Shown: in pieces, positions 11,372-25,300 of the stretch
Numbering within the stretch: the first letter of the stretch is position 1
How the letters are laid out: the number at the start of each line of letters is the position of its first letter
DNA from: Haematococcus lacustris
Taxonomy: Eukaryota; Chlorophyta; Chlorophyceae; Chlamydomonadales; Haematococcaceae
Assembly (NCBI GenBank): GCA_030144725.1
Contig: JASKMD010000026.1
Coordinates: 14,733,630-14,797,629, forward strand
DNA: 64,000 bases
Direction: 5' to 3'
Notes under the pieces: generated by a model
Told to the model about the DNA's origin: nothing
The model's input: the letters and a program-made list of their open reading frames with translations, nothing else
The model's database searches: none
Translations under genes and position numbers: made by a program

Positions 11372-12112
11372 CGAACACTCAGAGGTGCAGCAGACTGGCA
11401 CGCCAGAGCCACGCAAGGAAGATGGTGAGGGCGTGCAGGAACACCTCCCACCACAAAAGCCATGAGCGCTGCAGCATGCACTCAGCTTGGCGCCTGGGCT
11501 CAAGGGGGGCAGGCTTGTCTGCCTGCTAGGCAGGCGTCGGCAGGGAAGGAACAGCATGGGCCGTGGCAGCTGTAGTAGAGGCAGGGCAGTGTATCACTTC
11601 ATGGGGCCAGTGCCAGCAGTGGCACCCGGGAATGGAGGGGGCCAGCTGGTGCAGCAAATTAACGTGAGGATGCACGGCTTCACAATGGTAGGTAGCACAT
11701 TGTGACATGTGATGCGTGATACATGGTGAAGCACATGGCTTGCACCACTGGGCTGCATGCCATGCCATGCGCAATAGTGTAGAATAACTTTATCTTCTTC
11801 AACGACAGTCTCACTTGTCCGCCGATGATAAGACGTTTCCATAGAACCATGATGCCTGTGCGGGGACCCTATTAATCTTGGGCAGACACGGTCGTTGCAT
11901 GGCTGTGACGGGTTGACAAACGCAATCAGTGCTGCTATCTCACCACAGCATCTATTCCTTTACAGTGCGTTGGCCAGTGCAAAGCGCTCTCGGCTTATTG
12001 CAGTTCGTGGTGCAAATGCATGCATCCTTGTGATCCAATGCCTGGGTTTATCATCGGTGCGGCAATCTGGTACAGGTGCGACAACAGACTGCTAAGGGGA
12101 CATGGCAGTGGC
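11372..12112. other. Convergent intergenic region
   Basis: Lies between two convergent genes. It contains the probable poly(A) signal of the minus-strand gene (TTACA at 11960-11964, TGTAA on the minus strand, about 150 bases after that gene's stop). A plus-strand open stretch at 11487-11690 ends at a possible donor (GTAGGT), but I could not link it to either gene. Confidence 0.4.
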
Positions 12113-13056
12113 TCAAGTGTCCTTCCAAATCATGCCGTTTTGGCTCGCGTCGGGCGCTGGAAGCCCAAACAACCCGAGCTGTGCCGAAGGTCGATCAAAG
12201 ATGAGCTCGTACTCAGTCTTGGCCGTCACAGCGTCCTTAGTGCGTGGTGTCAGAGTGTCAAACACTTCGGGCGCACGCCGGCGCTGTGCCAGTTCCTCTT
12301 CCCGTTCGCTCGCCCAGCGCGTACCCCATCTATGCAGGATGTAGTTAATGTCCTCGAGCGTAGGTCGCGACAGCTTGTGATCGTTGAGCAGCGGAGCGGT
12401 CTGTGGAAGGCAAGGTTAGGGTTAGCCGTATCCCACCGTATTGAGGGAGCTGGAGGGAGGTGTGGTCACGTATCGCTTCTTGTCACACGTCTGGCTAAAG
12501 AGCTGAGGATCCTAAGGCCGCCAGCTATACTACTAAGGAACGGGTCCGATCGTAGCAGGAGCCGAAAACAATCTTCTACCGTGCGCGCAAGCAGCAGCGC
12601 AGCTCGTACCTGGTCGCAGTCCAGGGGCAGGGTCGGCTCGTGGTCCTTGGACACCGCGATCATGCGCACCACCCCTCGCTGCGCCGACACGCCCTTGCTG
12701 CCGTCCGTTGACGCACGGAGCTTGCGACGCGATGCGTAGCTCTGCTTCAACACGTTTACGTCGTCTGGAGCAGCCCGCGCCATCACGTTGTCCAACCGTG
12801 CTGTCGGTGACTCCTGTGGCAGGCTCAATGCGACGTCTGATGCTTGTGACGCAAGCTGTATGCGCCAAGGCCCCCGCGAAGACATGTCCGGCATCGAGCC
12901 AGTTATCGACACGTCCTGCTGCCGTTGCTTCGCTGCCCCTTCGTGCGCGTGGCCCCTGCGCCCCAAGCGCCCATGGCTGCGTGGGAAGGTGCCACTGTTT
13001 GCTTCAGCCCCGTCGCCGAAGGAGTGCTGATACACGCTCAACCTGCAGCGCAGCAT
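12113..13056 (-). CDS. Conserved-looking protein of unknown function (~244 aa, 2 exons)
   Basis: Exon 2 is complement(12113-12400) and exon 1 is complement(12610 to about 13056). They join in phase 0 through donor CAG|GTACGA and acceptor CCACAG. The join gives a smooth protein: PDDVNVLKQSYASRRKLRAS, then a middle ending LPLDCDQ, then TAPLLNDHKLSRPTLEDINY and ILHRWGTRW, a charged helix (ASEREEELAQRRRAPEVFD), and the end GMIWKDT. I do not recognise the family. The start at 13056 is only the first ATG; an acceptor-like CTGCAG just upstream means an earlier exon is possible. Confidence 0.55.
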
Positions 13057-13299
13057 AGCATAGCATCAACAGCCTCGGCGTTGGTACGACTTTCAGTCAA
13101 GCGCGCAACTAGAATGCGTGCAGCGTCTGCACTGCAGACACGTGAACCTGAGACCCAGGCAGCCAGCCCAAGTGCAAGCCATGGCCGCCAGCCCGGCCCT
13201 CGGCACTGCAAGACCCCAGTCCTCACTGCCAGTATGTCATACCCACAGCCCTTCACAGGCATTGCGTTTCACCCCGCTGTGGCTAGCGAGGCAAGATGG

Positions 13300-13304
13300 T
13301 TACA
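13300..13304 (-). terminator. TGTAA poly(A) signal, cyclic-nucleotide-binding gene
   Basis: TTACA on the plus strand (TGTAA on the minus) lies 88 bases past the stop at 13392. This supports the 3' end of the gene model. Confidence 0.6.
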
Positions 13305-13391
13305 GGCACAAGGACGGCAGGCTGGGCTGGGCAGGTACGATGCAGCAGACATGGAGGTGTGTGGCCGTGTGTGCCGCAGCAGCAGTCTTGC

Positions 13392-16300
13392 TCAGCAGGT
13401 GGTGGGGCTGCGGGTCAAGGTGTGGCCAGACCTGTCAGGAAGGATGACGACAGTGTCCACAGTGGCCGCAGCGCCTCTGCCCGGTTGCCCCTCCTGCTGC
13501 TGCTGCCCACTGCTGCTAGACAGCCAGCTAGGCTCGGGCCCCAAGCCTGCCCCCAAGTCAGGCAGCCAGGGCAGGGCATTGCCAGCAGGCTCCCGGCCAC
13601 CCACCGGCCACCCACTGCTCTCTGCAGACAAGGTGGGGGGGAAGGACACCTGGCTGCTGAGGGGGCCCCCCATGCCGCCTGGCCCCAGGAGCCCGTACGT
13701 AGCAATGGAGTGAGCAGATAGCGCATGGGTGGGCAGGGCGGCGGGGGGCCAGGGGGGGGCTGGAGTGCTGGGTTGGCGGGGAGTGGGTGGGTCCAGGTCC
13801 AGCTCCCCCTGGGCTGTGACTGTGCCGCTGGCGATGGTGGCGTTGCGGCGGCGGCTGTACATGGCGGTCTGTGGGGAGGCAGGCAGGGCGGAGGAGTGAG
13901 CAGGGAGGGGGACACTGGCAGGAGGGTGGCTGCCCCTGGCTGGTTGGAGCTCTGACTCCTGCCTGTGTGGGTGAGTGAGGGGAGTGAGGGGTGGAGGGGG
14001 TGGGTGAGAGGAGGGGTGGGTGAGTGAGGGGAGTGAGGGGTGGAGGGGGTGGGTGAGAGGCAAGTTCATCATCTGCTAGGCCAGCTTGGCATGCTGGGGC
14101 TGTGACAGGTGCCATGCATACGACACCATACACGAGTGACTAGGGCAGACTGGGAGCACCAGATGCCATGCATCACCCTGCTCATCAGCATCTTCAAAAT
14201 CACCACCATCACCGCCATGCCCTGCGGTGATACTGATGCCCATGTACACCATGCACAACCACGCCCCACTCAGGCCAGCCTGATGTGCAGCAGGCACTGG
14301 GTGTGGAGGCAGCAGGTGAGTGCCAGGCAGTAGAGCCCCCATCCCTTGGGACGTGACTCACGCCTGGGGAGGTGGCCGGCTGCATGATGACGCTGGCAGT
14401 CAGGGAGGGGGAGGCCAGCACAGGGGAAATGGCTGGGGGCAGGCGGGGCCTACCAGCCAACCCCATAGGCTCCCGCACCTCCCTGCCCGCCCCGCCCGCC
14501 CCCCTCACTGCCTCACTGGCCACACTCCCACCGCCCTGGATCCTCCCCACACTGCCACCGCCTGCTGCCAAGCTCCCCCCTACCCCTACCCCTGCCCCTG
14601 CCCCAACCCCGGCTGCTGCTGCCAGGCAGGCGGCTGGCTCAAGGTCCCGCTTTGTGGATGCAAGAGGCGAGGCCAGGCGCCGCCCACTGCCGCCCCCCCC
14701 TGCTGTGGCCTCGTGGGTCAGGCCTGGACCCCGCTGCCCCTCTGCCTGCCCGCAGCTGGCCGCTGCCCCTGGCGCCGCCACCCCGTCCTGGCTGTGGCCC
14801 GCCCCTGTGGAGCCTGTCAGGGGGGTGCTGCTGCGGCTGGGGTCCCGGCTGTCGGGCGGGGGGGTGGACCCGCCATACTGCGCCAGGCCAGTGCGTTGCG
14901 TTGGACTGGCTGCGCTGGGGCCTGGGTGGGGGAGGTGGCGCAGAGGTTGGGCGGCGGCAGTGAGTTGGGGGGTGATGCCCCGGTCCTCAAGAAGGGCACT
15001 GGCTGACGGGGGCTGCTGCCCCTGCGCCGGGGGGGTACCCAGCGGCTGCTGCTGCTGCTGATGGGGAGGTGGGGGTCCGGGGCTGAGGGGAGGGCATGGG
15101 CTTGAATCTGCAGGGGGTGAGGGGTCCTGGTGGTGAGGGGCGCAGCCACGGCTAGATCTGGAGGTGCTCAGCGTGAGGGTGAGGGACATGGGCAGCTCGA
15201 AGCGGGGGGAGGAGGGGCAGCCGGGGAGGAGCGGGGCGGGCAGGGACGGACGGCCGCCAGCTGTGGCTGCTGCTGTGGCTGCTGCTGTGCTGCCTCCTCC
15301 TGCTGCTGGTGACTTTGGTAAGGAGGGCGGGAGAGGGGGGGTCATTGGAGCTGCAGTGCCGCCCTGCTGACCCAGTGCCAGTCCGGCTAGCACTGCCTGT
15401 TTGTGGCCCCCTCCCTGCCCTGCCTGCCCTGGGTCCTCTCCCTCCCCGCTGCCTGTCCCATAGCTTCCCATCCCACCCTTGGCATTCACAGCCGCTTGAT
15501 CTGACCCCGCCAGCGGTCGTGGGGCACCTAGCGTGGGTGCTTCCATGCTGGCAGCAGCAGCAAGGGCGTGGGGGGCCCAGGGGGGTTGCCGGCAGGGCAC
15601 CAGCCCCTCCTCCGACACATCAAGCAGGGCAGTAGCCATCTGACCTGCCCACACCATGTGCCTCGCACGGCCCCGCCGCCGGCGTTGCCGGCTGCCGCCC
15701 AGCCCCCCCACTTTGCCACCTGACCCCCCCGGCCATGCTGCCGCCGCCTGAACCTGACCGCTGGCACCAGCTGATGGCAGGGGGGCAGGGGGTGAGCCAC
15801 GGACCTCACCCACGGCAGCCTGGGGTGGCAGCGGCGCTCCCCCTGCCCCTGTTGCAGCCGCTCCCGAGGTTGAGGCAGCAGCCGGGGGTCCTGAGGGGTG
15901 TGCCCTCCGCCCTCCAGTGCCCTTCCCGGTGTGGCTGGCCGGGGCGGGCGGGGCGTGGCCCAGATGCGTTGGACGCTTTCCCGCACGCGGTGCAAAGACG
16001 GTGGTGGTGGGCAGCCGCATGACATCCTCCATAGTCCTGATCTCTGCCATGCTGCAGGGGGGGCCAGGGGCCAGCAGGGAGGTGTCCAGGGCGCTCCCCG
16101 TCCCCAAGGCTTGGGTGTGAGCGCTGCGTGCTCCTGCTCCTGCCCCAGGGTAGAGGGACCCTGGTGGTGGTTGAGGTGAGGCCAGGGGGGGTGCTGGGGA
16201 GGCCATGGAGGCCATGGAGGGGTGGGGTTGGGCTGCGCCGGGGGCCGGGCCGCTGCCACCAGCTGCCTCCCACTGCTGCTGGCGCTGCTCAGCGGCGCTG

Positions 16301-19300
16301 GCCAGCATCTCAGTCACGCCTGATGGCACGTAATGCTCCATGAAGTTGCGTTGCGCGTTCGCATGCATGACCTGCACACGACCAGGCAGCTAGACAGGCT
16401 GGCGACTCACCCCACCACACCGTCACACATTACAAACAAAGGGCCTCACACTCTGACACTCCAGCTGCTATCCAGGTTAGGTTGTTTCACTTCCAACCAG
16501 GAAGTTCCACTTCCAATGCAGCACAGTGCAAGTGGCGGTGTGGAGGCAAGGGGACGCACCCTGTGGGTCGCTGGGTCCATGATGCACGCATCCACAGTCT
16601 GCCGCACGCTCAGCATCTGTGCCAGGCGCTGCATGGCCCAGGAGTGGGACTGGGAGACCAGGCTCTTGAGGGCGCGGGTGGCCTCACGGCCTGCAGCAGC
16701 GAGGTGGTCAGGGGGCCAGGGGGCTATGGCTGGGCTTCACCACCAGCGCCGCCTGGCACTGCAACAGCCGCAGGAGGGGCAGGCTCCTGTCAGCTTGCGG
16801 TGGTGGCAGCACAGGGATGGGCGGTGCAGCAAAACAGGAGAACCACACTGGGCTCTCCCTAGCGCGCCCACCCATACCCTCCTCCTCCTACTCCTCCCCC
16901 CGTGCCTCCCATGCCACCCATGCCGACCCTCCAGCCTAGCCACACCCGGCCACCCGGGCCAGTCTGAGCCACGTCCCTGATCCCTGTCCCTGGCCTTGCT
17001 CAACCCTTCCTCACCCCCCTAACCTCTCAGCGCCCCTGCGGGCCCCCCTGCCCATCAGCGGGTAACTGATGCAGCAGCATGCATCAGGATCCACCGTTCT
17101 CCTGACAAGTACAGCGCCTGGCCACAAGCCGTGTGAGTAGGTCTGGATCCAGATCCAGTGCCAGGGCACAGCAGTGGACCACCACAAGGTGGAAGCTCCC
17201 TAGACAGGCCTGCCAGGTGAAGGGCTCAGCAGCCTTGCGGTGTGCAGCGTCCGCAGCATGTGGCAATGCTGCTTTGCTGGTGGGGACAAGAGCCGTGTCC
17301 AGAGCCTCTTATGCTATGCCATCACAAGACCACAAGGTTCAACAGCAATCCCCAGGCTAGGAGGCCCTGCGCTGTGCTCAAAGCCCAGCGGCAATACCCC
17401 TCAGGTTCCAGCTTCCTGGACGGGTCTAAGCAGGCCTGGACATGCTCACCGCTCAGCAGCGTGAACCCATGACAAGAAGGCCCAGCAGCATTCCCCAGGC
17501 GAGGGGGCCTGGCGCTGTGCAGCCAAGCCTTCAGCACACTCACCCACAAAGCCCTCCACGGAGTCCGCCTCCAGGGACACCAGGCGCATGGGAGTGCAAG
17601 CCACCACACTGAACACCGGGGCCTTGCCAAACAGTGTGACCCCGTTGAACACGTCCCCCTGTGCAGGGGCAGCCAGTCATCGCTGCCCTTCCCTCCAGCA
17701 AAGCTGCGAGCTGCTCGCCTAACCCCGCTCGCTCGCCTTGCTCGGACGTTACTATCGGATCGATTCACGGAGGGTGCCATTGCGGCCCCCAGGTGGCGGA
17801 ACCGCGGCCTGGCACTGCATGCGGGTTTAAGCGTGTGCGTTTCAACTAACCAACCAACCAACCTTGGACAGTCTCGCCACCTCGATCACGACCTTCCGCC
17901 GAGTGCCGGCCAGCCGTAGCCCTTGACTGGCTGCACCGCGATGCGTGCCGCCTTCCAGCTGCTGGGCCGTGGCCAAAGCGTCTCTGGCTCGTGCCTCAGC
18001 AGCCGTCGATGCCACACCGCCACCAGAGCTCGCCCCGCCATCAGCGCCGTCTCTTTGGCCGTCTCTGACATTTGAACTGCGGATGGGGGCACACGCAATG
18101 TCTGGTCACCTGGTCGCTTACCGCGCGACCTCCCTTCACGACCCAAGCTGGCCATCCCAAGCCAGCTGCGCTGCGGGTAGCGCCTACCTGTTGCGCGCGC
18201 CGCCCGCTCGCCCGCCGCCCATGGACACCCGGCCACCGGTCGCTGCATGGTCGTGACGCTTGGTGGCAGTTGGTGGGTCGGGGGCCATGAGCTCGGCTGC
18301 AGTTGGCTGCTTGACCTGGGGGTGTGTGGAGGCCATGGTGTCGAGTGGCATCTGGTTTGGGTACTCTGTGACGTATGTCTGCACACAGGGGAGGACAGGG
18401 CACTGCCCAGCTGTCTTGAGGCCATGTCGAGCATGACACATCCAGACAGCAACACGCAACAGGAGCCATTGAGCAAGGCGCAGAGGGGGTCTGCCAGGGC
18501 ATGAACAATGTGGGCTTGTTTGGCTAGTTTAGACAGATGGCTGGGTCTGGGGTCGGTTGATAGTAAGAATGAAAGTACTCAAGCAGTGATGTAAGAATGA
18601 ATGTGAGGATGTGACTAGCTTCTTCAGCAAGCTTCTTCGGCTAGCTTGTTTGGCTAGTTTAGAGCAGTGGTAGGGGATAGGTGAGTTCAGCACACAGCGG
18701 TGAGCAAGAGCAGAGGGCACAGCAGCGGCCAGCAGGGGTAAGCCCAGGGCATGGGACCTACCAGCTTGGCCTCGCCCTCCATGATGACAAACAGTTTGTT
18801 GGGGTAGTTGGCGGGCTCCACAATGGTGGCACCAGCATGGAAGGTTTCGTCCTGGCAGTTGATGGCCTGCACGACCACATCACCAGGTCAGCTTGGCAGG
18901 GTGCTCAGCAGCTGGCCAGCAGGGGGTGCACACAGGATGTATCATAGACAACAGGGTGTAGCTACCCATAGTGTCAGGGGTCATCGAGCAGGAAGAGGCT
19001 GAGGGCAGTGAGGAGCAGAGGTGCAAGTGTCCCCTAGTGAGGGGTTTGCGTGTGGTGTCCATCCGGGAGGTCCTGGCTCCATCCACTGGCTATCCTTTGC
19101 CCTGCCCTGCCTTGCCTAACCTGACTCTGACCCAATCTAACCCTGCCCCAACTTGACCCTGCCCCAGCCTGACCCTGCCCCAACCTGACCCTGCCCCACC
19201 CTGACGCTGCCCCAACCTGACCCTGCCCCAACCTGACCCTGCCCCAACCTGACCCTGCCCCACCCTGCCCCTGCCCCTGCCCCCACCTGACCCTGCCCCA

Positions 19301-22300
19301 CCCTGTTCTGCCCCACCCTGACTCTGACCCAATCTGACCCTGCCCCCAGGTGACCCTGCCCTGATGATGCTCTTGTCTGTTGCCACCCACCACCCTCTGC
19401 AGCGCTTGGTACGAGTTGGCGTTCATGACGTTCAGGCTCTGCAGCAGGCTGATGCGCGCGCTGATGGCGCCCTGGGGAGACAGACCAGGGAGGGAGGTCG
19501 TTGCAAGGGGCCAGAAGTGAGCAGTGAGGAGTGAGGAGGTGAAGAGTAAAGGAGCTCAGACACATGCTTCTAGCAGTATTGACAGCAAGGCACCGCCATT
19601 GACCACACCGCGCCCCTTGCTTTGCTTTGCCACGCCTTGGCCCCAACACCACCACACCCCCTTGCCATGCCAAGCCAGGCACAGTGACATCCCATGTGCC
19701 TCGCCCTGCCCACCTGCAGCTGCTTCTTGAGTATGCGGTTATAGCCGACCCTGCTGATGATGGCCATCTCACAGCGGCTTGCAGTGATGGCGGTGAAAGG
19801 CCGCTTCTTCTCGCCACTGCTTAGAGTCAGCAGCGTGCCAAAGTGCTCGCCTGCCGCTCACAGGGCCAGGCCAGTCCACACAAGCAAGCGGGCAGCTGTG
19901 GCGAAAGCTGAGGGTGAGGGTACTCATGGTGAAAGCTTCCAGCTCAATATCAACCCCTTTGTCCTCAGGCTCTGGGTAACCTCTTGAGTTCTTAATTGTG
20001 GCTGGCTATTTATTGAGTAACTGGGCATCCTCTTGAGTTCTTTATTGTGGCTGGCTGGGGGTATGAAGCAGCAGCAGTCTCCTATAGTCACATCGACCTC
20101 CTGGCGCAGCAGCAGGTCCTGACTGTATGTGCAGGTCCAGGGGGGTGGTGCTGTGTGGGGGATGCGAGGAGGGGGGTGGCTCCTTCACCGCCACAGGACA
20201 CTGTGACACTATGACTGCACAGGGCGGTGGACTCCTCCTACCCCAACCCAGCTATTGAGTGCCCAGATGGTAATGACCTGCATGCCACGTACCCTACGTT
20301 TGCTGGTGGTGGCCATGGTGGTGTTGCCGGTGAGGGTAGCGGTGGTGGTAGTTGCCGTTTTGGTGGTGGCGGTGGTGGTAGTTGCCATGGTGGTGGTGGT
20401 GGTGGTGGTGGTGGTGGTATTGCTGGCCATAGTGGTGGTGCAGAGCCAGGCAAGGCAGGGTACATTCTGCTCACCGGTGCTCTTGGTGCCAATCTCGTCC
20501 TGTCGCCGCGCCTTGTCATTGTATTTGTTGAACACCACCTTGCCCTGCGACATCACCGCAGCGGTGCAGCACAGCACAGCACCTAGGCTAAAGACCTGGT
20601 CACAGCCCTCCTGTGGCACATGTGGCAAGTGTTGTGCTTGTGGCTGATGTTGCTGAGGCTCCAGCTGCAGCTGTCACAGCCCTCCTGCCATGAAGCACTG
20701 CCCTCCTGCCCTGAGTCACCCACTGCCATGGCGCAATCGGGCCCTGCGCTGTTCAGCATCAGCAGCCTCACATGCGCTTGACTCGCCCTGCGGCTGAGTC
20801 TGTGTCAGACACCACTGCCTGACCAGCAGCAGCAGCTGCAGCAGAGCAAATGATGAGAGGGGGTGACTGGTGGTGTAGCCTGCGGAGTGCAGTGCAGTGC
20901 CATGGGTGGCTGGGCTGAGCTGGACTGACCAGTCATGCTGACTCAAGGGCTCTTTGGAAGTGCCCTTTTGGAAGTGCTCTTTGATAGTGCCCTTTGGGAT
21001 TGCGAGAGTGAGTGACATCGCCTCCTGGATATTAGTAGGTATCAGCAGGTGTTAGTAGATATGAGCCTAGTGGCACAATCAGTGCATGTTTTGTCATGCC
21101 AACTCTACGGTGTAGCCCTAAAGGGTCAGGCAATAGTGTAGGTGGTAGGCGACCATGACCATGTGCATGCCATGTGTATGCCATGTGTATGCCATGTGTA
21201 GGCCATGAGCATGCCATGCGATGGGAACACCACACAGACAAAAATACCGCTTTGTAGTGGTCCACACTTAGTGTGTTCGACTGCAATGAAGGCTCAAGGT
21301 TGAGGGCCAAGGTGCTGACTCAAGGGTGCCTCAAGGGCTGTGAGCCATAGCAGTATGCCTACGTATGCTGGTTAAACGATTAACCAAATGAAATGCGGAG
21401 AGCTCGCTCTGGCACAATCCAGCATAGCACAGCATCAGGGAGGAAGGGTTGCAGGGGAAGGGTTCAGTGAGTCATGCGAGGAAGGGGACCTAATGTCTAT
21501 GCTACACAATAGAGCCAAGCTACTGGCATGGCATGCAGCTGTCGTGCGGCAGGAGCCTGGTTGGCAGGCAGGCCTCAAGACTGCCTTGGCAGCAGCCTAG
21601 CTGCAGGCATGGCGCTGCAAGGGCAGGCCCACCTGCAGCACCACGTAGCAGAAGTCGATCTTGTCGCCCTCCTCAAACAGCACAAAGCCTGCAAGGCGAG
21701 CAAGGGTACACAGGCAAGGGGTGGTCTTCAAGGCAACATCGCAAGCAGGGCCGGATTGCAGCAGAGGCCCAGGCGGTTCCAGCATCTGGCAGATCTCCAG
21801 TGAGCCAGGCTGCGTCTGACTGTGTGGTGTGACCCTGTGATGTGACTTCTGCATGGTCACCCCTGCGTGGATGTCCCTGCATGGTCATGCCCCCGCAGCC
21901 TGGCCACCTGGCCAACCTGCTTGACTTTGACGCCTGATGCTGCCGTGTGGCAACAGCGTGGCACACACAAGGTCATGGCACAAAGCAAGGGGGGCTGTGC
22001 CAATCAGCAGAGGCATTGCGGGCAGCTCTGCAGGACAACTACGGCTGCAGGGGCAACTTCCACCGGGGCAACTACTACCGCCGGGGCAATCACCACCGGG
22101 GCAACTACCACTGCCGGGGCGACCACTCAGCCAGCAGGCCTGCCTGCACCAGGTGTGGCTGACCTTCAGGGCAGTGCAGGTACTCCACCAGGCGGCACAC
22201 CTCCAGCCGAAAGTCCTCATCCATGGTGTGGAACAGGTCAAAAAGGGCGAGCTGGGCTGCAAGGGCGGAGAACAGGCAGGCAGGCAGGCGGGTGGGCAGG

Positions 22301-25300
22301 CAGGTGGGTGGGAAGGCAGTTTCAAGGCATCAGGGTGGGGCGCAAAGTCAGGTGAAGACAGATGCTGTAACAGGTGAGATGGCTGCTGCACAGCAGCCCC
22401 CCACGCTGCCAAACAACCCGCCCACCAGGCCCGGCCACAAAGCTGGCCCCCAGAACACCCCCTGTAGGGCCACAAAGCATGGCCCCTCCAGTGACCAGGT
22501 GTGGGCAGCAGGCCCAACAGCCCCTCTGCAGGCTGTGCCTTGATGTGGAAACGCAAAGTGCCATACCCAGTTTCTACTCCGTCCGACAGCTGCCGCCCAG
22601 TTGGACCACCCTGTGGTTGCCTGCACCCAACCACCCGTGTACCCTGCCTGCCTGTGCTCCTTCCTGCCCTGCCCTCCCCCTCCACCCACCTGCCCTGCCC
22701 CTCCACCCACCTGCCCCTCCACCCACCTGCCCTGCCCCTTCACCCACCTGCCCCTCCACCCACCTGCCCCTCCACCCACCTGCCCTGCCCATCCACCCAC
22801 CTGCCCTGGCCCCCCACCCACCTGCCATGTCCTGCAGCTGTGCAGGGGTGCGCTGCGCCTTCTGTGTGATCATGCTGTGCACGAGCTTGAGGGAGTCAAA
22901 GGTCTCCGAGGCCAGCACCTCGTTGAGCACAGCGTGGTAGTCGTCAGCGCTAAGGCACGTACACACCAGCTGCAGGGGACAGCACAGCAGCGCCAGGGCA
23001 GCTGCAGCTGGGGATGATGTTGTCCAGGGCGAGTGGGCCAGGCCCTCAAGACGCCATCACGGTGAGGGCACCCGCACCACCACCCTCAGTGCTCTGAACA
23101 TGGGCACACACATTGCTGGGTCCTGAGGCAAGCACTAATGCCAGCAGGCCATGCGCTGCTGGGTGGTTGCATGACCGCGGGCATGTCAAGTGCATGTGTT
23201 GAAGTAGGTCTCCATGCTGCCTTTGTCTTCGGGAGTGCTCTTTGGAAGTGCCCTTTTGGAAGTGCTCTTTGGAAGTGCCCTTTGGGAGTGCGAGAGTGAG
23301 TGACATCGCCTCCTGGGTATTAGTAGGTATCAGCAGGTTAGTAGGTATCAGCAGATGTTTTGTCATGCCAACTCTACGGTGTAGCCCTAGCGGGTCAGGC
23401 AATGTTGTAGGTGGTAGGCGACCATGACCATGTGCATGCCATGTGTATGCCATGTGTAGGCCATGTATAGGCCATGAGCATGCCATGCGATGGGAACACC
23501 ACACAGACAAAAACACCGCTTTGTAGTGGTCCACACTTAGTGTGTTCGACTGCAATGAAGGCTCAAGGTTGAGGGCCAGGGTGATGAAGTAGGCCAAACG
23601 AAATGAACAAAAGAGGCAGGGGTGACTTGGCAGCAGGCAGGGGTGATCGCCCAGGCCAGTATGCAAGTGCCCAGGTATGCAAATGTCCTTGGCTGGGTGC
23701 GGGATGCAGGTGTGGCAGGCAGTAGGTGAGCCTGGTGTCAGCCCCCCTGACGGCAGGCAGGTAGGCAAGCATGGCGCATGGCCCTCCCCTGCTGCCCCTG
23801 CTGGCCCCTGCGCCTGACCTTGGCAGTGGCCACCACATTGGCGCGGCTCTTCCTGCCCTGCAGCGCCTCCTGGCCCACTAGGTCCCACACGTCGAGCGCA
23901 ACGTCAGGCACGTCCTCCTGACACGGCAGCAGGCAGGCTGGCAGGTGGGGAGGCATGCATGCAAGCAAGCAGTCCCTTAGAGAGGGAGTAACTAGCAGGT
24001 GTGTGCGCCAGCAGCGAGGTGGGGAGGACAGTCAGGGTAGGCCGGATGACCGGAAGGCGGGGCATGCATAGATGCTCCCTGGTGGCCTTGGCTGCGGGAG
24101 ACCTTGGCAGGGTGTTGTTGTCTTGGCGTAGGAAGTGTGAGCTGGCAGCAGCGTCGGCCTGGCATGTGAGTGTGAGCAGTGCCAGCTTGGCAGGTCAGTG
24201 TGACCAGCTTGGCACAACTCGCAGGGCGTCCCCTGTCCCATGGCGCCCTAGCCCCTCCCCACACCCCATGCCCGCTGACTTTGACCAGACATTGCAGCGT
24301 TGCCCCCTGATTCTGTGCGCCCTCACCTCCTCCTCCTCCTCCTCCTCCTCCTCTTCTGCCCCGATGCTGCTCCCGCCCCCTGCAGCTGCCGCCACTGCAG
24401 CCGCCCGCTGCTCAGGCGTGAGTCCAAGCTGCTCCCCTCGCTCCAGCAGCAGGTGCATGGATGGCTGCCGCCCTGCATGGACGCGGGGCGTGTGCTCCAG
24501 GCCACCGGCAGTCAGGCTGATGCGTGGGAGGCGGGCCGAGGGCGGAGCCAGGCTGGCAGACCGGGAGATGGTGGTGGAGGTGCAGGAGGAGGCGGGCGCT
24601 AAGGGAGGCACGGGCGGGTGTGCGGCGGGGGATGGGGAGGGGGAGGGGAGGGCATGCGGCTGGGACAGGTGGTTGTCATGGGGGGCTGGGGAGTTCATGG
24701 CTGACGGCTGCAGTGAGGTGGTCATGCTGGTGCGCAGCCCGTCCATGCCGGGGGAGTTGAGCTGGCTGAGTTGGGAGGGGCGGCGGAGGCCCAGGCTGGG
24801 GCGGGTGAAGGAGGCAGCGCTGGGGGCTGGCGCCTCGGCGGCAGCGGCAGCCTGCTCCAAGGCACGCAGCAGCTCCAGCCGCTTGACGCCGGGGGTGCTG
24901 CGGTACACAGCGCCCTCTGAAAGAGCACAGTGGGGGAAGGGAGGGAGGGGAGCGGCATGAGAGGGAGGGGCAGTGGCATGAATGGGAGGGGCGGTGGCGT
25001 GGGAGAACGTGAGTGTGGCTTAGTGTGGCTGGGACAAGACAAGTCCCACAGCCCAGTAGTTACCTTGACCGGGACTGCAGCATGGGCCTGACTGGCCTGG
25101 CCTGATCTACTGGTTTCACCCGCCAAGGGCAGGGACTTCCCAAGCCTAGGCCACATGCGGCTCCGAAGCTGCTGGCCACAACTACCCCCTTGTAACCCCC
25201 ACGAGCCTGCTACCCTGCCTGCTGCCTCCGCACCACCCGACCTCCCCTGCCCCTGCCTTGAGGCCCACCTGACAGCAGCCAGTAGGCGCAGGATCCCAGC

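Noticed and set aside
21032..21310. A recurring minus-strand frame (MALNLEPSLQSNTLSVDHYK type) in F1, F2 and F3
   Set aside because: It overlaps the CATGCCATGTGTATG minisatellite, differs in length between copies and has no family match. It is better explained as the conserved non-coding right end.
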